55,420 nt of DNA from Magnetospirillum moscoviense (GTDB taxonomy: Bacteria; Pseudomonadota; Alphaproteobacteria; Rhodospirillales; Magnetospirillaceae). The DNA is taken from assembly GCF_001650635.1 (NCBI RefSeq), contig NZ_LWQU01000119.1:1-55420 (forward strand), given 5' to 3'. Every line of letters begins with the position of its first letter. The first letter of the stretch is position 1. The notes beneath the pieces are model-generated. The model saw nothing but the letters and a program-made list of their open reading frames with translations. It made no database searches and was not told the origin of the DNA. This document shows, in pieces, positions 52,701-55,420 of the stretch. Position numbers and translations under genes: made by a program.

Positions 52701-54249
52701 GGTCATGCTGATCAGCCCGCCGCCGCACCACGACATCTATTCCATCGAAGACCTGGCCCAGCTGATCTATGACCTGAAGCAGATCAACCCCGACGCCCGG
52801 GTGACGGTCAAGCTGGTGAGCCGCTCCGGCATCGGCACCGTCGCCGCCGGCGTCGCCAAGGCCAAGGCCGACACCATCCTGATTTCCGGCAATGTCGGCG
52901 GCACCGGCGCCAGCCCCCAGACCTCGATCAAGTTCGCCGGCCTGCCGTGGGAACTGGGCCTGTCGGAAGCGCACCAATTGCTGACGCTGAACCGCCTGCG
53001 CCACCGGGTCAAGCTGCGCACCGATGGCGGCCTGAAGACCGGCCGCGACATCGTCATCGCCGCCATGCTGGGCGCCGAGGAATTCGGCATCGGCACCACC
53101 AGCCTGGTGGCGCTGGGCTGCATCATGGTGCGCCAGTGCCATTCCAACACCTGCCCGGTCGGCGTCTGCACCCAGGACCCCGAACTGCGCGCCCGCTTCA
53201 CCGGGTCGCCCGAGAAGGTGGTCAATTTGTTCACCTTCATCGCCGAGGAAGTGCGCGAAATTCTGGCCAGCCTGGGCGCCCGCTCGCTGAACGAGATCGT
53301 CGGCCGCACCGACCTGCTGCGCCAGGTCAGCCGTGGCGCCGCCCACCTGGACGATCTGGACTTGAACCCGCTCTTGGCCCAGGCTGATGCCGGCGGCTTC
53401 GCGCGGCACTGCACCCAGGAGGAGAGGAACGAGGTGCCCGAGACCCTGGACGCCCAGATGATCCAGGACGCCCGCCCGGCCCTGGAAGACGGCGAGAAGA
53501 TGCAGCTGGCCTATAATGTCAGAAACGTCCAACGCGCCATCGGCACCAAGCTGTCCCACAAGATCACCCGGAAGTACGGCATGACCGGCCTTAATCCCGG
53601 CCACATCACCGTGCGCCTGCGCGGCTCGTGCGGGCAAAGCCTGGGCGCCTTCGCGGTCCAGGGCCTGAAGCTCGAGGTGTTCGGCGATTCCAACGACTAT
53701 GTCGGCAAGGGCCTGTCGGGCGGCACCATCGTCGTGCGCCCGTCGGTGTCGTCGAACCTGGCCTCGAACCTCAACACCATCATCGGCAACACCTGCCTGT
53801 ACGGGGCGACGGCCGGCAAGCTGTTCGCCGCCGGCCAGGCCGGCGAGCGCTTCGCCGTCCGGAATTCCGGGGCGATCACCGTGATCGAGGGCTGCGGATC
53901 CAACGGCTGCGAATACATGACCGGCGGTACCGCGGTGATCCTGGGGCCGGTGGGGGCCAACTTCGCCGCCGGCATGACCGGCGGCATGGCCTTCGTCTAT
54001 GACGGCGACAACACCTTCCGCAACCGGGTCAACCCGGAAAGCGTGGTGTGGCAGAAGGTTCAGACCAGCCATTGGCTGGGCGTGCTGGAAGGATTGCTGC
54101 GCGAGCACGCCCTCGAGACCCAGTCCAAGTGGGCCGAGGAATTGCTGGCCGATTGGGACCGCGAATCCGCCCGCTTCGTCCAGGTGATCCCGAAGGAGAT
54201 GCTGACCCGGCTGGATCATCCGGTGACCGCGGCGGCCGCCGCCGAATAA
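49738..54249 (+). CDS. gltB: Glutamate synthase large subunit GltB
   Basis: A 1503-residue enzyme: N-terminal class II glutamine amidotransferase with nucleophile C29 (DACGVGLVAT) exposed after removal of a short propeptide; a central domain (about 430-780); the FMN/[3Fe-4S] synthase domain with cluster motif CIMVRQCHSNTCPVGVC near residue 1127; and the C-terminal beta-helix (GxxG repeats such as NTCLYGATAGKLFAAG). Releases ammonia from glutamine and adds it to 2-oxoglutarate to give two glutamates. ATG 49738 follows GGAG; GTG 49726 is a less likely start. Same operon as gltD. Confidence 0.97.
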   Translation: MSEQFAALYLKNAAILDAAGIDTMPHDACGVGLVATLDGKPRRDVVVAGIEALKVLFHRGAVDADGKTGDGAGIHVELPQDFFKEHIRHTGHEPVPGRLGVGMIFLPKADLGAQERCRCIVEAEILNFGYAIYGWRQVPVDVSIIGEMANATRPEIEQIMIANTLGTPEERFETDLYILRRRIEKLVLAEHITDFYICSLSGRSIIYKGMFLAEQLTSFYPDLLDERFVSRFAIYHQRYSTNTFPTWRLAQPFRMLAHNGEINTLSGNLNWMKAHEPRMGHEAFGDHMEDIKPVIQAGGSDSAALDNVFEVMVRAGRTAPMVKQMLVPESLGSNALMPDSHRHFFGYCNAVIEPWDGPAAICATDGRWVIAGMDRNGLRPMRVTITTDGLLIVGSETGMVKVAESDIIEKGRVGPGQTIAVDLEQGRLYRDGELKDWLSSLKPYGEWTKRITELDSLVKSAANEPAELSTEELRRRQLAYGLTMEDMELILQPMVEEAKEAVGSMGDDTPLAVLSDQYRGLHHFFKQNFSQVTNPPIDSLRESRVMSLRTRLGNLGNILDEHESQCDVLALNSPVLSTAEFEAMRRHMGAAAAEIDCTFDPSAGEHALKDALNRIRREAEEAVRAGCTHLILSDKSVDSCRAPVPMILAAGGVHSHLVRERLRTWTSLNVRSGEALDVHYFAVLVGIGATTVNAYLAQEAIADRWRRGLFPGLTLEECVRNYKKAIDQGLLKIMSKMGISVISSYRGGCNFEAIGLSRSLVAEFFPGMTSRISGIGLNGIAKKTTRQHAAGFATASAVLPVGGFYRVRRGQEAHAFDGTLIHLLQTAVSTDSYTTYKKYSDGVRRLVPITIRDLLDFQPNAAAIPIDEVESITEIRKRFLTPGMSLGALSAEAHGTLNIAMNRIGAKSVSGEGGEDRERYRPRPNGDNANSAIKQIASGRFGVTAEYLNMCREIEIKVAQGAKPGEGGQLPGFKVTVEIAKLRHATPGVMLISPPPHHDIYSIEDLAQLIYDLKQINPDARVTVKLVSRSGIGTVAAGVAKAKADTILISGNVGGTGASPQTSIKFAGLPWELGLSEAHQLLTLNRLRHRVKLRTDGGLKTGRDIVIAAMLGAEEFGIGTTSLVALGCIMVRQCHSNTCPVGVCTQDPELRARFTGSPEKVVNLFTFIAEEVREILASLGARSLNEIVGRTDLLRQVSRGAAHLDDLDLNPLLAQADAGGFARHCTQEERNEVPETLDAQMIQDARPALEDGEKMQLAYNVRNVQRAIGTKLSHKITRKYGMTGLNPGHITVRLRGSCGQSLGAFAVQGLKLEVFGDSNDYVGKGLSGGTIVVRPSVSSNLASNLNTIIGNTCLYGATAGKLFAAGQAGERFAVRNSGAITVIEGCGSNGCEYMTGGTAVILGPVGANFAAGMTGGMAFVYDGDNTFRNRVNPESVVWQKVQTSHWLGVLEGLLREHALETQSKWAEELLADWDRESARFVQVIPKEMLTRLDHPVTAAAAAE

Positions 54250-54266
54250 TCCCTTCCAGTTCGCCG

Positions 54267-54292
54267 ACGGCGCGGCCCTGGGGTCGCGCCGT
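54267..54292 (+). terminator. Terminator-like hairpin after gltB
   Basis: ACGGCGCG (54267-54274) and CGCGCCGT (54285-54292) pair perfectly, with a G-U and two C-G pairs further in and loop CTGG. No T-run follows. Confidence 0.5.
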
Positions 54293-54302
54293 TGCGCACA
54301 AC

Positions 54303-54332
54303 TTGAAATCCTTCGAGAACATACGCTACACT
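54303..54332 (+). promoter_or_regulatory. Promoter candidate for the gene at 54392
   Basis: TTGAAA (54303-54308), 18-base spacer, TACACT (54327-54332); predicted start near 54339. Confidence 0.45.
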
Positions 54333-54391
54333 GTAAGTTCCTGAAAAGGATGTTCTTCAGCGTCCAAAGGACGCGTTCTTGGGGTTTGCTC

Positions 54392-54943
54392 ATGGGAATC
54401 GGCAGAATCGCCTCGTTCCTGAGTTCGTTGTCTCCCGCATCCGAGTCCGCTGCGGCGCTATCTTCGGCTGATCGGGAGCTTCCGGAATCCTTGCGCCAGA
54501 CCGAAGCCTCGATGGCCCAGCAGGACCACGAGCGCCAGCGTCAGGGCGCCGGTCCCGCCGATATCGTCCAGCAATTGCAGACCATGATCGCCGCCGTGCG
54601 GACCCTGGCCGACAGCGCCGTCCAGCAAGGCGCCGCCCTGCCGGTGTCGCAGACCGGGGCGCAGTTGCGCAACGCCGTCAGCGGTCTGGGGCACCTGTTG
54701 TCGGCGCTGGACCCGCAGACCCTGGCCATGGTCCAGACCCAGGTGCGGGAAGCGGGCAAGGCGGTCGATGCCGTCGAGGCCGGATTGACCGGTACCAAGG
54801 AATCGGCCGAGCAGGTGTTTCGCACCATGTCGGCCGACCGGGCCGAGGCGGCCAAGGCCATCAGCGATCGCTTCCAGGCCGAGATGCAAGACGCCGTCAG
54901 CCGCGTGCGCGGCGCGGTATCGATCGTCGCCCTTCCGCAATAG
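54392..54943 (+). CDS. Unknown helical protein with chemoreceptor-like coiled coil
   Basis: A 183-residue protein of unknown function. Ser/Ala-rich first 30 residues, then an unbroken helical stretch with heptad repeats (TMIAAVRTLADSAVQQGAAL; VREAGKAVDAVEAGLTGTKESAEQVF; DRAEAAKAISDRFQAEM). This is the look of a coiled-coil or phasin-like scaffold; no domain is recognised. ATG 54392 is chosen: ATG 54350 follows AAAGG with no spacing. A GCGGAA/TTCCGC dyad (54969-54987) follows the stop and may end transcription. Confidence 0.6.
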   Translation: MGIGRIASFLSSLSPASESAAALSSADRELPESLRQTEASMAQQDHERQRQGAGPADIVQQLQTMIAAVRTLADSAVQQGAALPVSQTGAQLRNAVSGLGHLLSALDPQTLAMVQTQVREAGKAVDAVEAGLTGTKESAEQVFRTMSADRAEAAKAISDRFQAEMQDAVSRVRGAVSIVALPQ

Positions 54944-54999
54944 CTCAATCGGCCGGGCCTGACAGGCTGCGGAATAGCTCGTTCCGCCTTCCATTCCAG

Positions 55000-55103
55000 C
55001 GTCACCCCCGCGCAGGCGGGGTCCATGTTGGGGCGAAATGAACATCTTGCCACAAGATATTGAGTGGCTGCGGCATGGATTCCCGCTTTCGCGGGAATGA
55101 CGG
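55000..55103. repeat. REP-like repeat pair in opposite orientation
   Basis: A 28-base unit at 55000-55027 (CGTCACCCCCGCGCAGGCGG...) and its inverted variant at 55074-55103, whose reverse complement begins CCGTCATTCCCGCGAAAGCG, share the framework CGTCA-C-CCGCG-GCGGG-TCCATG and each fold back on a GC-rich core. Similar dispersed palindromes are common between genes of proteobacteria. A 46-base spacer separates the units. An open frame beginning with MAAAWIPAFAGM is the usual artefact of such repeats. Confidence 0.65.
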
Positions 55104-55164
55104 GAGTTTTTCCGCAGCCTGTTCTCATGTTCGCTGTCAATGGATTTGGTCAGGCGTTTCCGCC

Positions 55165-55420
55165 CTGGATGCGCCCAGGCGCTAGATTTCGGTGCGGTGC
55201 CCACGGCAGGAGGCGGGGCCAAAGACGACGGTTGAGCAAGCTCTCATACGCGGGTTGGATACCGCATGACCGTGTTTTCGTCTTGGGGCTGCCTCGGTCT
55301 AAAGGGCGAGCGTCGGCAATGCCGGCTCATAACAGGGCACGAGGATTGAACGAAACCGCTGGCGCGGTATTGGAGCCTGATGTGACGTCGAAGGCTCCCG
55401 TCTGACAGGGTTGGTTTCCC
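55165..55420 (+). ncRNA. Highly structured RNA, possible 5' part of a group II intron (truncated by window)
   Basis: No convincing protein frame, but a series of nested hairpins: GCGCC/GGCGC (55171-55182); AAGACGA (55222-55228) with TCGTCTT (55278-55284) enclosing ACGGT/ACCGT and GCGG/CCGC; GAGC-CGGC with GCCG-GCTC (55308-55328); ACCGC/GCGGT (55355-55368); GGAGCC (55372-55377) with GGCTCC (55393-55398) around a 15-base loop. A TCTAAAG before the 55308 hairpin, GAACGAAACC, and the last stem with a TGATGTGACG loop recall the domain I region carrying EBS1 in Ll.LtrB-like group II introns. The reverse transcriptase gene, if any, would lie beyond the window. Confidence 0.4.

Noticed and set aside
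49666-54393. A 1575-codon open frame on the minus strand over gltB
   Set aside because: It is antisense to a full-length, motif-complete GltB; the sequence is low-complexity (Gly/Ala/His/Gln-rich), which is what third-position GC bias produces on the opposite strand.
55064-55405. 113-residue open frame at the right end
   Set aside because: It begins inside a REP-like unit (WIPAFAGM artefact) and crosses a series of perfect hairpins with no coding signature.

Overview
The window is GC-rich, densely coding DNA with the character of an alphaproteobacterium of the Rhodospirillales, most likely Magnetospirillum or a close relative. The pointers are CtrA encoded beside fliI-fliJ, a GTTC-N7-GTTC LexA box, a 16-kDa phasin of the Mms16/ApdA size, a haemerythrin fusion, several cache and PAS sensor proteins, anaerobic ubiquinone genes and an FNR-type site. 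Genus is inference; the class is well supported. I see no rRNA, tRNA or CRISPR array.

Layout. 1-10.5 kb: a chitinase-like GH18 fragment with a broken reading frame, a large metallo-beta-lactamase/cNMP-binding/haemerythrin fusion, a small membrane protein, a zinc-ribbon protein divergent from rubrerythrin, and three paralogous orphan histidine kinases. 10.5-15.2 kb: a truncated podovirus head module (portal, Bbp19-like, scaffold; no capsid or terminase), an S24/CI-type repressor, and a small gene behind an SOS promoter that looks leaderless. 15.2-21.8 kb: a PAS-GGDEF cyclase, aspartate aminotransferase with a clear terminator, a possible nuclease-fold protein, a phasin, a ParA-like ATPase and a receiver-cNMP protein. 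21.9-24.6 kb: the ubiT-ubiU-ubiV operon for O2-independent ubiquinone synthesis behind a TTGAC-N4-GTCAA site. 24.6-33.2 kb: unknown proteins, a receiver/PAS/GGDEF/EAL protein with a DivK-like receiver, a NupC-type transporter, an RlmM-like methyltransferase and an HPP-family membrane protein with a palindromic operator.

33.2-39.9 kb: fliI-fliJ divergent from ctrA, then gshA, a PchB-like chorismate mutase, an orphan TAXI solute-binding protein and an unknown protein whose leader carries a perfect 17-bp inverted repeat. 39.9-47.1 kb: a six-gene hyfB-C-E-F-G-I-like operon whose large subunit lacks the NiFe cysteines, i.e. an energy-converting-hydrogenase-related (Ehr-type) complex. 47.2-54.3 kb: an extensin-like lipoprotein, then gltD-gltB. 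54.4-55.4 kb: one unknown gene, a REP-like repeat pair, and a strongly folded stretch at the right edge that resembles the 5' part of a group II intron.

The unifying theme is redox and oxygen adaptation (anaerobic quinone synthesis, rubrerythrin, haemerythrin sensor, Ehr complex), overlaid with signalling (four cyclase, phosphodiesterase or receiver proteins, three kinases, CtrA) and motility. The phage remnant and the right-edge repeat/intron region are the accessory parts.
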